A DNA stretch of 64,000 nucleotides. Source: Streptomyces sp. NBC_01341. Lineage in GTDB: Bacteria; Actinomycetota; Actinomycetes; Streptomycetales; Streptomycetaceae. Location: positions 1,860,001 through 1,924,000 of the forward strand of contig NZ_CP108364.1 of NCBI RefSeq assembly GCF_035946055.1, given 5' to 3'. Position 1 is the stretch's first letter. Each line of letters starts with the position of its first letter. Of the stretch, positions 43,767 through 54,778 are shown in pieces. Position numbers and translations under genes: made by a program. Below the pieces are notes generated by a model. It did not search any database. It worked only from the letters and a program-made list of their open reading frames with translations, and was not told the DNA's origin.

Positions 43767-45893
43767 TCAGACGTCGATGCGCGAGCGGTCCAGTGTGGCC
43801 GCCGAGCTGGTGATGAACTCCTTGCGGGGCGCGACCTCGTTGCCCATCAGGAGGTCGAAGACCTGCTCGGACGATTCCAGATCCCCGATGTTGATGCGCC
43901 GCAGGGTGCGGTGGCGCGGGTCCATCGTGGTCTCCGCCAACTGGTCCGCGTCCATCTCGCCGAGGCCCTTGTACCGCTGGATCGATTCCTTGATCCGGAC
44001 GTTCTTCCGCTGCAGCTCCAGCAGCGTCTGGCGGAGCTCGTTGTCGGAGTACGTGTAGATGTACTTGTCCTGGCCCTTCTTGGGCTGGACCAGCTCGATC
44101 CGGTGCAGCGGGGGTACCGCCGCGAAGACCCGCCCCGCCTCGACCATGGGCCGCATGTAGCGCTGGAAGAGCGTCAGCAGCAGGGTGCGGATGTGTGATC
44201 CGTCGACGTCGGCGTCCGTCATCATGATCACCTTGCCGTAGCGCGCGGCGTCGATGTCGAACGTGCGGCCGGATCCAGCTCCTATGACCTGGATGATGGC
44301 GCCGCACTCGGCGTTCTTCAGCATGTCCGAGACCGACGACTTCTGGACGTTGAGGATCTTTCCGCGGATGGGCAGCAGGGCCTGGAACTCGCTGTTGCGA
44401 GCCAGCTTCGCGGTGCCGAGCGCCGAGTCGCCCTCGACGATGAAGAGCTCGCTGCGCTCCACATCGTCGCTGCGGCAGTCGGCGAGCTTCGCCGGCAGGG
44501 ACGAGGACTCGAGCGCTGTCTTGCGGCGCTGCGCGTCCTTGTGCTGGCGGGCTGCGATGCGCGTGCGGGCCGCGGCCACGGCCTTGTCCAGGACAGCCCT
44601 GGCCTGGGCCTTGGCGTCCCGCTTCGTGGACGTCAGGAAGGCCTTGAGTTCCTTGGCGACCACGTTGGCGACGATGCGGTTGGCCGCGGAGGTACCCAGC
44701 ACCTCCTTGGTCTGGCCTTCGAACTGCGGCTCCGCGAGGCGCACGGTCACGACCGCCGTGAGGCCTTCGAGGGCGTCGTCCTTGACGACGTCGTCCTCGG
44801 CGACGCGCAGCAGCTTGGCGGAGCGCAGCGCCTCATTGACCGTCCGTGTCAGGGAGCGTTCGAAGCCCGACACGTGGGTGCCGCCCTTGGGGGTGGCGAT
44901 GATGTTGACGAAGGACTTGACGTTGGTCTCGTAGCCGGTTCCCCAGCGGAGGGCGATGTCCACACCCAGTTCCCGGGTGACCTCGGTCGCGGTCATGTGT
45001 CCCCGGTCGTCGAGCACCGGCACGGTCTCCTTGAACGTCCCGGTCCCGCTCAGCCGCTGCACGTCGCAGACGGCCTTGTCCTGGGCCAGGTACTCGCAGA
45101 ACTCGCTGATCCCGCCGTCGAAGCGGAATGTCTCCTCCGTCTTGCCCTCGCCGTCGACGCCCCGCTCGTCGCGTACGACGATGGTGAGGCCGGGCACGAG
45201 GAAGGCGGTCTGGCGTGCCCGCTGGTACAGCGTCTCGAGGTTGAGCTTGGCGTCCTTGAGGAAGATCTGGCGGTCGGCCCAGTACCGCACACGGGTGCCG
45301 GTACGCGTCTTGGCGACCCGCTTGCCCTTGCGGAGGCCGTTGGCGGGGTCGAAGGGGCTGTCGGGACCCTGCTCGGTGAACATGCCCGGGACCCCACGCC
45401 GGAAACTGATGGAGTGGGTCGCACTGTTGCGGTCGACCTCGACGTCCAGCCGGGCGGAGAGCGCGTTCACGACGGACGCGCCCACACCGTGCAGGCCGCC
45501 CGAGGCCGCGTAGGAGCCACCGCCGAACTTTCCGCCGGCGTGCAGCTTGGTCATGACGACCTCGATGCCGGAGAGGCCGGTCTTCGGCTCGACGTCCACC
45601 GGGATCCCCCGGCCGTTGTCACGCACCTCGACGGAGGAGTCGTCGTGCAGGATGACCTCGATCGAGTCGCAGTAGCCGCCCAGGGCCTCGTCGACCGAGT
45701 TGTCGATGATCTCCCAGAGGCAGTGCATGAGTCCGCGGCTGTCCGTGGACCCGATGTACATTCCGGGGCGCTTACGAACCGCTTCGAGCCCTTCGAGGAC
45801 GAGAAGGTGCCGCGCGGTGTAGTTGGAGCTGTCCCTGTCTGCGCCGCCTGCTCCGGTCAGCAGCGCAGTGGACGGCACGGAATCGGCGGTCAC
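43767..45893 (-). CDS. parE: DNA topoisomerase IV subunit B
   Basis: A 708-aa type IIA topoisomerase ATPase subunit. The GHKL ATPase has WEIIDNSVDEALGG, VRDNGRGIPVD and GLHGVGASVVNALS. The transducer and TOPRIM domains have FIVEGDSALGTAKLARNSEF and IMMTDADVDGSHIRTLLLTL, and the C-terminus GLGEMDADQLAETTMDP. It lacks the extra insertion of E. coli GyrB. The GTG at 45893 (VTADSVPSTALLTGAGG) follows GAGGAG; the longer frame is upstream shadow. It lies 15 kb from parC. Confidence 0.94.
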   Translation of the reverse strand: MTADSVPSTALLTGAGGADRDSSNYTARHLLVLEGLEAVRKRPGMYIGSTDSRGLMHCLWEIIDNSVDEALGGYCDSIEVILHDDSSVEVRDNGRGIPVDVEPKTGLSGIEVVMTKLHAGGKFGGGSYAASGGLHGVGASVVNALSARLDVEVDRNSATHSISFRRGVPGMFTEQGPDSPFDPANGLRKGKRVAKTRTGTRVRYWADRQIFLKDAKLNLETLYQRARQTAFLVPGLTIVVRDERGVDGEGKTEETFRFDGGISEFCEYLAQDKAVCDVQRLSGTGTFKETVPVLDDRGHMTATEVTRELGVDIALRWGTGYETNVKSFVNIIATPKGGTHVSGFERSLTRTVNEALRSAKLLRVAEDDVVKDDALEGLTAVVTVRLAEPQFEGQTKEVLGTSAANRIVANVVAKELKAFLTSTKRDAKAQARAVLDKAVAAARTRIAARQHKDAQRRKTALESSSLPAKLADCRSDDVERSELFIVEGDSALGTAKLARNSEFQALLPIRGKILNVQKSSVSDMLKNAECGAIIQVIGAGSGRTFDIDAARYGKVIMMTDADVDGSHIRTLLLTLFQRYMRPMVEAGRVFAAVPPLHRIELVQPKKGQDKYIYTYSDNELRQTLLELQRKNVRIKESIQRYKGLGEMDADQLAETTMDPRHRTLRRINIGDLESSEQVFDLLMGNEVAPRKEFITSSAATLDRSRIDV

Positions 45894-46325
45894 GCGGTTC
45901 GCTCCTCGCTGAATTTCATGTGGGGCCCAGTGGGGGTCGGGCTCGGCCTCGGTAGCCGCTGAGAGCCTACCGAGGCCTGGTAGAGCGGTTGTAACGCCAC
46001 CCACGGGGAATCCTTATGCTAGTCCAGCCTCGCATAGGCGTTCGATCACTCGTCGGAGTGACGCGCACATCACGTTCCCTTCGAGGCATGAACCATTTAG
46101 GCTCCGGGCACGTCCTCATGAACAACCGGCACGCCAGCCGGCGGACCGTCCCACACAAGCAACGCGAAACCGTAGCGCTACGCAATACGGCACATTCGCC
46201 GCCAACCGGCGACAGACAGCCATCCCGAGAAGAAGTTTCGAAGAAATGCCACGAGCGGGAACGTTTTCGGCCTGGTTGGATGTTGACCCTGGTACGACAG
46301 CTCGTCGAGCTAGAGAAGAGGCGAC
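45894..46325. other. Divergent promoter region of parE and the DUF7455 gene
   Basis: About 430 bases, AT-richer than its neighbours. No convincing gene. It must hold the promoters of both parE (minus strand) and the DUF7455 gene (plus strand); I could not place a clear -35/-10 pair. Confidence 0.5.
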
Positions 46326-46559
46326 GTGACTACTGTTCTGACCCCCGCGAGCCCGCTGACCGCAGCAGACCGCTGTGACCGTTGCGGCGCCCAGGCATAT
46401 CTGCGCGTCGTCCTGATCAGCGGCGGTGAACTGCTCTTCTGCGCCCACCACGGTCGCAAGTTCGAGCCGGAACTCAAGAAGATCGCCGCGGAAATACAGG
46501 ATGAGACGGACCGGCTCACTGCCGTGCAGGCCAGTTCCGCCGACGAGGAACAACACTGA
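46326..46559 (+). CDS. DUF7455 family small zinc-binding protein
   Basis: A 77-aa protein starting at GTG 46326 after GAAGAGG. It has a CxxC (DRCDRCGAQAYLR) and a C-x-H-H motif (LFCAHHGRKFEPELKKIAAE), most likely holding one zinc. It matches an actinobacterial family of unknown function (DUF7455) that in Streptomyces sits next to parE. The helical tail is charged. Confidence 0.85.
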   Translation: MTTVLTPASPLTAADRCDRCGAQAYLRVVLISGGELLFCAHHGRKFEPELKKIAAEIQDETDRLTAVQASSADEEQH

Positions 46560-46605
46560 CACCTCGCATCCACGACGAGCCATGGGTCCGGTCCACGACC
46601 GGCCG

Positions 46606-46637
46606 ACGGGCGGCCTCCCGGCAGGGGGGCCGCCCGT
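46606..46637. terminator. Terminator between the DUF7455 and protease genes
   Basis: ACGGGCGGCC, a 12-base loop, GGCCGCCCGT: a perfect 10-base stem between convergent genes. Confidence 0.75.
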
Positions 46638-46665
46638 TCTCATGGCCCGCGACACGATCCGGCGG

Positions 46666-47496
46666 TCAGCTCCGACCGGCCATCCACCGGATCGCCGACG
46701 AGACACGCGTGTACACACCGGGGCTTCCGGGGCTCCCGCAGCCACTGCCCCACGAGACGAGCCCGACAAGGCGCCCACGGGCCACCAGCGGCCCTCCGCT
46801 GTCCCCCTGGCACGCATCCCGCCCCCCGGCGGTGTCACCGGCACAGAGCATCGCTGAGGCGTCGTACGTGCCCCTTGTGCCGCCGGGGTAGGCCCGGGCG
46901 CAGTCGCCGTCCGGCAGCACTCGCACCGATGCGGCACGCAGCCGGACCGCGTAGGTGCCGTATCCGGTCGTGTCCCCCCAGCCGTAGACCTTCGCAGCCG
47001 TACCCGGCTCGTATGCCGCGCTCCCCGCTCTCGCCATCGGGATGACGCTACCCTCCGGGAGCGCTCGGGCCAGGGTGACCACCGCGAGGTCGCCGGCGTT
47101 CGTGCGGGGGTCGTACGCCGGATTGGCCCATGCGGACCGCACCGAGATCTCCTGACCACCCGATCCGCCCAGTTCGTCCCGCCCGGCGATGATCCGCAGA
47201 TCGCGGATCTCCGAGACAGCCGCCCCGAGGACGTCCTGCCTCAGACAGTGGGCAGCGGTCAGCACCTGCTTGGGAGCGATCGCCACACCCCCGCAGAACT
47301 GGCCCGCGCGGGTTCCTCCGAATCGGTCACGGCTCGACAGGGCCACCACCCACGGACTGTCCGCGACCGCCGCTGGTCTGCCGCCGACGATGATGCTGTC
47401 GGCCGCCGCGGCGGGCGGGGGGCCGAGCGGTATGACGGCGGTAGCTATCGCCAGAGTGCAGGCCGCCGGCAGGACACGGGCGAGGACGCGGGGCAT
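46666..47496 (-). CDS. Secreted trypsin-like serine protease
   Basis: A 276-aa protein. The signal peptide covers about 1-32 ([20 protein letters not shown], cleaved after AAA). The mature chain begins IIVGGRPA, typical of the trypsin family. The catalytic triad is His in LTAAHC, Asp in [10 protein letters not shown] and Ser in GDSGGPLV. Four cysteines pair as CGG...AHC and CAGD...CQGD, with another pair near GCGSPG. A substrate-pocket Asp (DACQGDSGG) predicts trypsin specificity (Lys/Arg). No long propeptide is present. Confidence 0.92.
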   Translation of the reverse strand: MPRVLARVLPAACTLAIATAVIPLGPPPAAAADSIIVGGRPAAVADSPWVVALSSRDRFGGTRAGQFCGGVAIAPKQVLTAAHCLRQDVLGAAVSEIRDLRIIAGRDELGGSGGQEISVRSAWANPAYDPRTNAGDLAVVTLARALPEGSVIPMARAGSAAYEPGTAAKVYGWGDTTGYGTYAVRLRAASVRVLPDGDCARAYPGGTRGTYDASAMLCAGDTAGGRDACQGDSGGPLVARGRLVGLVSWGSGCGSPGSPGVYTRVSSAIRWMAGRS

Positions 47497-47562
47497 GAAG
47501 ACTCCTTACGCCGAGGTGATCAGTGTCCACTCAGCGTGATACCCGCCGAGGGGGGCCGCACG

Positions 47563-47618
47563 CGGACAGGGGCCGGGGCCCGGAACCTCTTCTGGTCCCG
47601 GGCCCCGGCCCCTGTCCG
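47563..47618. terminator. hrdB terminator, 21-base perfect stem
   Basis: Arms at 47563-47583 and 47598-47618 are exact complements (21 bases) with a 14-base loop. It lies 13 bases after the hrdB stop and before the divergent protease start, and is the strongest hairpin in the window. Confidence 0.9.
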
Positions 47619-47631
47619 TACTCGACGCGGT

Positions 47632-49179
<1,548 letters not shown>

Positions 49180-49502
49180 GAACAACCTCTCGGAACGATG
49201 GAAACGGCTTCCGGCCCGGCCCTGAAGAGGACTGGAACCGACGACCGGCGGCTGGGGATGTCGCCGACGGCGCGGGCTTGGCCTCAGAACTGCACAGCGC
49301 ACTGCATGGCTGCTGTATTCCTTCCGCGGCGGTCACCTCTTAGGTCATCGCACTGTTTCGAGGAGTGTTACGCCCAATTCGCGTGGCCCCAGTCACACCT
49401 CATTCGCGACAAACCGAACCAGAGGTCATATCTCCGTATAACTGTGCCGCCGAGCCGCACCGACGCGGCGGCACACGGACCCCATACCCCGGGCCAGCTG
49501 GT
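49180..49502. other. hrdB leader and promoter region
   Basis: About 320 bases between the hrdB start and the end of whiH. It contains AT-rich patches around 49355-49440 where the hrdB promoters should lie. I tried SigR-type (GGAAT-N18-GTT) and housekeeping patterns and could not fit one with the right spacing. No coding frame. Confidence 0.5.
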
Positions 49503-50384
49503 TCAGTGCTCGCGGGGCGCGGGGACCACCCGCTCCTGGTGCCCGACCAGCAGCTGACGCATCGCGGTCTCGGCGCCGACACCGTCACCCGAAGCCAGAG
49601 CCTCGGCGATGCGCGCGTGATGACCGAGCGACGACTCAGCGGGCCTGTCACAACCCGTGACCGGCCCGCCGGACACGTGCAGCGCCGCCGACACGATGCC
49701 GGAGAGGTGTTCGAGCATGCGGTTGCCCGCCGCCTGAATGAGCAGGGCGTGGAACTCCGCGTCCGCCCGGGAGAAGGTGATGGCGTCACCCTGCCCCATG
49801 GCGTGCCCCATGATCTCGATCATGTCGCCCAGGCGCTGCTGAATATCCTCCCGGCCATGACCTGCCGCCAGCCTGGCAGCGAGCGGCTCGATGGTCCACC
49901 GAAGGTCGTCCAGTTCGCGGCGCTGGTCTTCGCGCTGCGGGCCGAATGCGCGCCATTCGATGATGTCCGGGTCCAGCAGATTCCAGTCACTCACCGGCCG
50001 GACCCGCGTGCCCACGTTGGGCCGGGCGCTCACCAGCCCCTTGGCCTCGAGCACGCGCAGGGATTCCCTGACAACGGTGCGGGAGACCTCGAAACGCTGC
50101 CCGATCTCCTCCGGGACAAGGGGCCTGTCGGCGCCGAGGTCTCCCGAAACGATCATCTGGCCGAGCTGCTGGACCAGTTGACCGTGAAGCCCGCGGCCGC
50201 GGCTGGCAGCGCCGCGTCGGCCCACCCGCCCCAGTTCGGAATCGGTGCCGCCCCAGGAGCGCAGCGCGGCACGTTCACCGGGCGGCGCCTCCGTGTACGG
50301 GTAACGGTCGATTTCGCCCGGGCCGGCCAGGCCGGAGTCGGCGGAGCGGGCGGCGGTCATCATGGTATGCGCAAGGGTACTCAC
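49503..50384 (-). CDS. whiH: Sporulation regulator WhiH (GntR/FadR family)
   Basis: A 293-aa GntR-family regulator, identified as WhiH from its family, length and position beside hrdB. The winged helix has LVQQLGQMIVSGDLGADRPL and FEVSRTVVRESLRVLEAKGL; the FCD domain runs from about 145 (DDLRWTIEPLAARLAAGHGR, ADAEFHALLIQAAGNRMLEH, HHARIAEALASGDGVGAETA). WhiH is needed for sporulation septation in aerial hyphae and represses its own gene; its transcription depends on SigWhiG. The GTG at 50384 (VSTLAHTMMTAARS) has AGGA; a start at MMTAARS is possible. Confidence 0.88.
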   Translation of the reverse strand: MSTLAHTMMTAARSADSGLAGPGEIDRYPYTEAPPGERAALRSWGGTDSELGRVGRRGAASRGRGLHGQLVQQLGQMIVSGDLGADRPLVPEEIGQRFEVSRTVVRESLRVLEAKGLVSARPNVGTRVRPVSDWNLLDPDIIEWRAFGPQREDQRRELDDLRWTIEPLAARLAAGHGREDIQQRLGDMIEIMGHAMGQGDAITFSRADAEFHALLIQAAGNRMLEHLSGIVSAALHVSGGPVTGCDRPAESSLGHHARIAEALASGDGVGAETAMRQLLVGHQERVVPAPREH

Positions 50385-50476
50385 GCATCCTTTGTCGGCG
50401 CGGCTCAGCCACCCCTTGAGGTCTTTGCTGAAAAGCACACGAAAGGGTGATCGCCACCCACCTCTCAATTGACGCC

Positions 50477-50484
50477 TTATCGGT
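50477..50484 (-). promoter_or_regulatory. SigWhiG-like -10 element before whiH
   Basis: ACCGATAA on the minus strand matches the SigWhiG/FliA -10 consensus GCCGATAA at 7 of 8, 93 bases before the whiH start. The matching -35 (TAAA, 15-16 bases upstream) is poor: CTGG stands there. whiH is known to depend on SigWhiG. Confidence 0.55.
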
Positions 50485-50543
50485 AGAAATCGAGCGTTTC
50501 CAGCGGAGTTACGGATGAGGGGTCGCCGTTGGCCGCACAGTGA

Positions 50544-52304
50544 TCACCAACGAGCTTTCCCGCGCAGGCCGGTGAGCACATACGCGCAGATCAGAGTCGA
50601 CAACGAGAGTGTGAGCGCCAGCCCCACGGGTTGCGCCACGACTCTCACGGCTGCCATGGCCCAACGGTCCACTTCGTACGGCCACTGCAGCCAGGCCAGT
50701 TCGCGCAGCCGGCCCGGAAGTCCCGTGATCGAACGTGCGGACGGGACCGCGAGGAGCTTCTGTACCAGTGGCACGACAAGAACCGGAACTGCCAGGACGG
50801 CGGCGACTCCCGCCCCCGTGAGCCTGAAAACACCGGCGGCCAGCAAACCGGCCCAGGCGCATCCGATCGAGAGTCCTGCCCAACTTGCCGCCAGTCGAGG
50901 CGCGTTGTCTGGAACAGAGACCAAGTCACCCCCGTAGAGGAGCCGCAGGACTTCGGCGTTGCCCAGGACGGCGAGGAAAGCGAGGAGAAGGGCCACCCCC
51001 GCGGAGACCATCAGCTTGGCCAGCAGGAGGCCGAGACGACGCGGCACCGTCCCGCGCCCCGAGGCGAGCGCCGGGTAGCGGAACTCGTCACCGAACGACA
51101 GCGCGCCCAGCAGCCCCGCGGCGAAAGCGGCCGGAGGAAGGGGAAGCAGGGGCGGCCACGCGACCAACAGATCAGAATGGGGCACCCTCCCGGACCGGGC
51201 CAGCACCACGGACAGAGCCGCCGAGACCACGAGTGCGGCCGCCATGATCATGATGGTCGTCCTGACGCCGAAGAGGCGCCGCAGCTCGTAGCGGAGGGGC
51301 CGCAGCGGGCCGCGCGCCGGCCGTACCGGGATCGGAGGAGGCAGCTCCGAGATCGCCACCGCCGAGGCGGGTCCAGGGGAAACGATCCTCGGTGCCCCCC
51401 CGGGCCGCCCTTGCCCCAGGACTCGGACAGGGCCCGCGTCACCGGTCTCGTCGGCGAGTTGGTGCACGGGGACGCCGTGCCTGTACGCCGCGTCCCCGAC
51501 CTCCGCGCAACTGCTGCCGTACACCGACAAACGGCTGCCACCTTCGGTCACGACCTCGACCGAGCGCCGGGAGACCCTGGCCTCCCGGCTCATCGCCGCT
51601 GCCAGCCGGGCCGCGTGCGGGGTCCGTACGGCGACACGTGGACGGAGACGGGTGCGGGAGAAATCCGCGACGTCCTGGTCCGCGACGAGCCGGCCGTCGT
51701 CGATGGTGACTACGCGATCGGCGGCGCGGGCGGCCTCCTTGGGATCACTCGTCGTGTGCAGCACCGTGCCCCCTTCGGCCGCGTGCGCACGCAGCAGCCC
51801 GTGAAGCCAGCTCCTTTCACGTGGCGAGAGGCCCTTGGACGGCTCATCGAGCACAAGGGTGTGCGGGTCGCCGAGCAACGCCGAGGCAAGGCCGAGCCTC
51901 CGGTCCATGCCCGCCGACAGAGTGCCGATGCGCTGATCGCCCAGTCCCGCGAGCCCGACCACCTCGAGCAGTTCGTCTGCGCGGGAGGCGGGAACGCCGG
52001 CTGCGGCACAGAGCATGCGGAGCTGCCCGCGTGCAGTGCGCACCGGGTTCCCCGGTACGTCTCCGAGCAGCACCCCAACCTCGCGGGCGGGATGACCGAT
52101 GCGATGCAGCGGTCGGCCCCTGAAGTAGGTGACACCCCGCCCCGCTTGGAGTTCGAGCATCAGACGGAGAGCGGTGGACTTGCCGGACCCAGGAGCACCG
52201 AGCAACACGGTGACACGGCCCGGCGGGGCTTCGAAGGTCAGGTCGTCCACGGCGGGGGGGTTGTCGCGGCGGGGGGCACTGGTGAGTCCGATGGCCTGGA
52301 GCAT
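50544..52304 (-). CDS. ABC transporter ATPase-permease fusion (ABC-2 type)
   Basis: A 586-aa protein with the ATPase first and the membrane domain second. The ATPase (about 1-225) has Walker A LLGAPGSGKSTAL, Walker B HTLVLDEPSKGLSPR and the H-loop HTTSDPKEA, but the signature is LSAGMDRRL rather than LSGGQ. A linker leads to about six helices (about 340-580: TTIMIMAAALVVSAALSVVL, LLPLPPAAFAAGLLGALSFG, and so on) of the ABC-2 type. One polypeptide with reversed domain order compared to ordinary exporters. It lies downstream of the NUDIX gene and before whiH on the same strand. Substrate unknown. Confidence 0.85.
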   Translation of the reverse strand: MLQAIGLTSAPRRDNPPAVDDLTFEAPPGRVTVLLGAPGSGKSTALRLMLELQAGRGVTYFRGRPLHRIGHPAREVGVLLGDVPGNPVRTARGQLRMLCAAAGVPASRADELLEVVGLAGLGDQRIGTLSAGMDRRLGLASALLGDPHTLVLDEPSKGLSPRERSWLHGLLRAHAAEGGTVLHTTSDPKEAARAADRVVTIDDGRLVADQDVADFSRTRLRPRVAVRTPHAARLAAAMSREARVSRRSVEVVTEGGSRLSVYGSSCAEVGDAAYRHGVPVHQLADETGDAGPVRVLGQGRPGGAPRIVSPGPASAVAISELPPPIPVRPARGPLRPLRYELRRLFGVRTTIMIMAAALVVSAALSVVLARSGRVPHSDLLVAWPPLLPLPPAAFAAGLLGALSFGDEFRYPALASGRGTVPRRLGLLLAKLMVSAGVALLLAFLAVLGNAEVLRLLYGGDLVSVPDNAPRLAASWAGLSIGCAWAGLLAAGVFRLTGAGVAAVLAVPVLVVPLVQKLLAVPSARSITGLPGRLRELAWLQWPYEVDRWAMAAVRVVAQPVGLALTLSLSTLICAYVLTGLRGKARW

Positions 52305-52450
52305 CGCTTCTCTCGCTGAGGGTGAGACCGCTCGGCGGCAGGGTGGGGTACCCCAGCAAGATAACGCGACATTTCAGACTTTCGGTGCACCAATGTTTCT
52401 GTGGGCGTTCCGCGCGGCCCGCTCGGCACCCGCGCCGGGCCCGGGCGCCG

Positions 52451-53215
52451 TCAGACCTCCGGCCTCAGCATCGGAGGGTTGAGCACCGTGGCCGCACCCG
52501 ACCGGAACAGTTGCGCGGGGCGCCCGCCCTGACGTGTCGTCGTCCCCCCGGACGGAACCAGGAAGCCGGGTGTGCCGGTGACCTTGCGATGAAAGTTGCG
52601 GGGGTCCAGAACCACACCCCACACGGCCTCGTACACCCTTCGCAGCTCCCCCACCGTGAACTCGGGCGGGCAGAACGCAGTGGCGAGCGATGAATATTCG
52701 ATCTTGGAACGGGCTCGCTCCACACCGTCGTCGAGGATCCGCGCATGGTCGAAGGCCAGTGACGCGGACTGCTCGTCGTCGGGACCGAATCCGCTTCCGG
52801 GGCCGAGCAGGTCGCCCACGGGCGCCCAGCGCGCGCTGTTCGCGTCACCGCCCGCACGTGGCGCGGGAAGATCCGGCGCGAGTGCGAGATGAGCGACACT
52901 GACGACCCGCATCCGGGGGTCCCGCCCGGGATCGCCGTAGGTCGCGAGCTGCTCGAGGTGCGCACCGTTCCCGACGGCGGGTGCGGCCGGATCGTGAGCA
53001 CAGAGACCTGTCTCCTCGACGAGCTCACGCGCGGCCGCCGCTCCGAGGTCCTCGTCGGCACGGACGAATCCGCCCGGCAGCGCCCACCTGCCCTGGAAGG
53101 GCGATTCGCCACGGCGGACCACCAAGGCGCACAAAGCGTGCCGACGCACCGTGAGGACAACCAGATCGACGGTGACGGCGAAGGGCGGGAACGTCGACGG
53201 GTCGTAGGGCGGCAT
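52451..53215 (-). CDS. NUDIX protein with C-terminal winged helix (NrtR-like)
   Basis: A 254-aa protein. The NUDIX domain (about 15-150) has an intact Nudix box, GGFVRADEDLGAAAARELVE then ETGL (G-x5-E-x7-REUxEExGU). A winged-helix C-terminal domain follows (about 165-240: KIEYSSLATAFCPPEFTVGE, LRRVYEAVWGVVLDPRNFHR, KVTGTPGFLVPSG). This layout is that of NrtR repressors of NAD biosynthesis, which sense ADP-ribose with a usually inactive NUDIX domain, or of ADP-ribose pyrophosphatases. The intact box suggests catalysis may persist. Confidence 0.85.
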   Translation of the reverse strand: MPPYDPSTFPPFAVTVDLVVLTVRRHALCALVVRRGESPFQGRWALPGGFVRADEDLGAAAARELVEETGLCAHDPAAPAVGNGAHLEQLATYGDPGRDPRMRVVSVAHLALAPDLPAPRAGGDANSARWAPVGDLLGPGSGFGPDDEQSASLAFDHARILDDGVERARSKIEYSSLATAFCPPEFTVGELRRVYEAVWGVVLDPRNFHRKVTGTPGFLVPSGGTTTRQGGRPAQLFRSGAATVLNPPMLRPEV

Positions 53216-53359
53216 ACCGAAATCATAGTCGTCTCCCTGACGATAAACACTCCCTTCGCGATGTTGGTTCCTTCCCCGGCGCGGGTGCTGTGCGCTTCGC
53301 CCGCCCGGGACGCCATGCGCGTGGCGCGGCAGGCCACGGCCCTTACCGCCAGAGGCACC

Positions 53360-54739
53360 TCAGCCCCCGTCCCCCGTGCCTTCGGCGCCGTACCGGCCAC
53401 GCCTACGGGCGTCGTGGACATGGCGTGGACCTCCCGGCACGTTCGGCCGGTGGCCGGCGCCCGGCGGCCGCCCGTTCCCCGGCATCGGAGTGGGACCGCA
53501 CGGAGGCTTCTGTCCCTGTTTCGAAGCCGGGACGCGCCGGCTCCGACCTCCCGGTGGGGGCCCGGGATGTCGTGTGGCGTCCTGCTCCAGGGTGCTCTCC
53601 GCGACATCACCGTGTCGCAGTTCCCGCTCCCCGCGCAGACACCGGCGAAGCGTCTCGGGATCCAGTCCCTGGTTGCACGCCTGATGCAGCAACTGCGCGA
53701 AGGTGTAGTCGGGGTCCGCTCGGAGTGCGAGCCCGAGGGCCACCCGGGCCGCCGCCTCGTCGCCCGTCGACCAGGAGACCCAGCCCGCCAGCGCGAGTGG
53801 AGCGGCGGAATGCTCCACGTACGGGCCGACGCACCGACGCGCGAGCGCCCTCCACAGCCTCAGCGCGCTCTCGGCATCGCCGCCCTCCATCCACTCGGCC
53901 GCCCTGTCCCTCGTCTCGCGGTCCTGCAGACCGAGGACGAGGGCTGCAGCTTCGCCCGCACCGACCAGACGATCGTCCCTGTCGTCGGCGCTTCCGGGGC
54001 CCACGGCCGGCGCAGCGCTCAGGCGGTCCATCAACCGGCGCGCGAGCGACAGGGTCTCTCGTGCCACCTCACCCCGGCCGTCGGCATCGAGGATCCGGGC
54101 CACCATCACGGCCCCCGCCGAATCCAGCGCGCGCTCCTGCTCCGCCGCCGCGGGAGTCCGCCACGGCGTGAGCCCGGACTCCATGTCCCGCAGCGATCCT
54201 CGAACCTGGATACCGGCGTATGCGGCTGCCGCCGCCATGACCGTGGTGCCCGGAAGTGCCAGCGGTTTGCCTTCGGCAGGGCAGCAGCGGCCGTCCGGAC
54301 AACAGTAGGACCAGTAGCGGCCGTCCGAGATGCACAGCGCCTCGAGCACGGGGACATCGAGCGCGCCGCAGGCCGTGCGCAGGCTCTGCGCCAGCGGCCT
54401 GAGCCGCTCCATGGTCTCGGGAGCGGTTTCCCCCTCGGCCGGGTCCTGACAGAGGAAGACGACGATGGCGTCCGGACGGGAGTCCCGTTTCTCGCTGCCC
54501 GCGATCAGGCTCTGCGCGAGTTGGGCGGCTACCGGCGCCCACTCCTGCGGATCGTGCGGGATGCCCAGCCGCAGCCGGCCTCCGAAGCGGCCCCGGCCGC
54601 CGTGCAGGGCCACCATGACCACGCTGTCGTTCGGATGGAATCCCATCAGGTACGGAAGGGCGTCGGCGAGTTCGGCGGGACTGCGCAGGGTGATCTCCTG
54701 CACGTCGGACGGTCCGGTGGATTCGTGGCTCTTGTTCAT
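53360..54739 (-). CDS. DUF4192 family protein
   Basis: A 459-aa soluble protein with the actinobacterial DUF4192 domain (about 15-370): EITLRSPAELADALPYLMGF, HPNDSVVMVALHGGRGRFGG, then VLEALCISDGRYWSYCCPDG with clustered cysteines (CCPDGRCCP). The C-terminal part has helical repeat-like segments ([40 protein letters not shown]), then a Pro/Gly/Arg-rich tail. Unknown function, common in Actinobacteria. The ATG at 54739 lies 112 bases from the divergent recQ-like gene, with a DnaA-box palindrome between them. Confidence 0.85.
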   Translation of the reverse strand: MNKSHESTGPSDVQEITLRSPAELADALPYLMGFHPNDSVVMVALHGGRGRFGGRLRLGIPHDPQEWAPVAAQLAQSLIAGSEKRDSRPDAIVVFLCQDPAEGETAPETMERLRPLAQSLRTACGALDVPVLEALCISDGRYWSYCCPDGRCCPAEGKPLALPGTTVMAAAAAYAGIQVRGSLRDMESGLTPWRTPAAAEQERALDSAGAVMVARILDADGRGEVARETLSLARRLMDRLSAAPAVGPGSADDRDDRLVGAGEAAALVLGLQDRETRDRAAEWMEGGDAESALRLWRALARRCVGPYVEHSAAPLALAGWVSWSTGDEAAARVALGLALRADPDYTFAQLLHQACNQGLDPETLRRCLRGERELRHGDVAESTLEQDATRHPGPPPGGRSRRVPASKQGQKPPCGPTPMPGNGRPPGAGHRPNVPGGPRHVHDARRRGRYGAEGTGDGG

Positions 54740-54778
54740 GCCACGACCGTCCCGCGGGGCACCGATTTCCGCGACCCC

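Noticed and set aside
49180..49502. A SigR-type promoter for hrdB
   Set aside because: GGAAT occurs near 49316-49320 on the minus strand, but the next GTT lies 26 bases away, not 18. No match was good enough to call.
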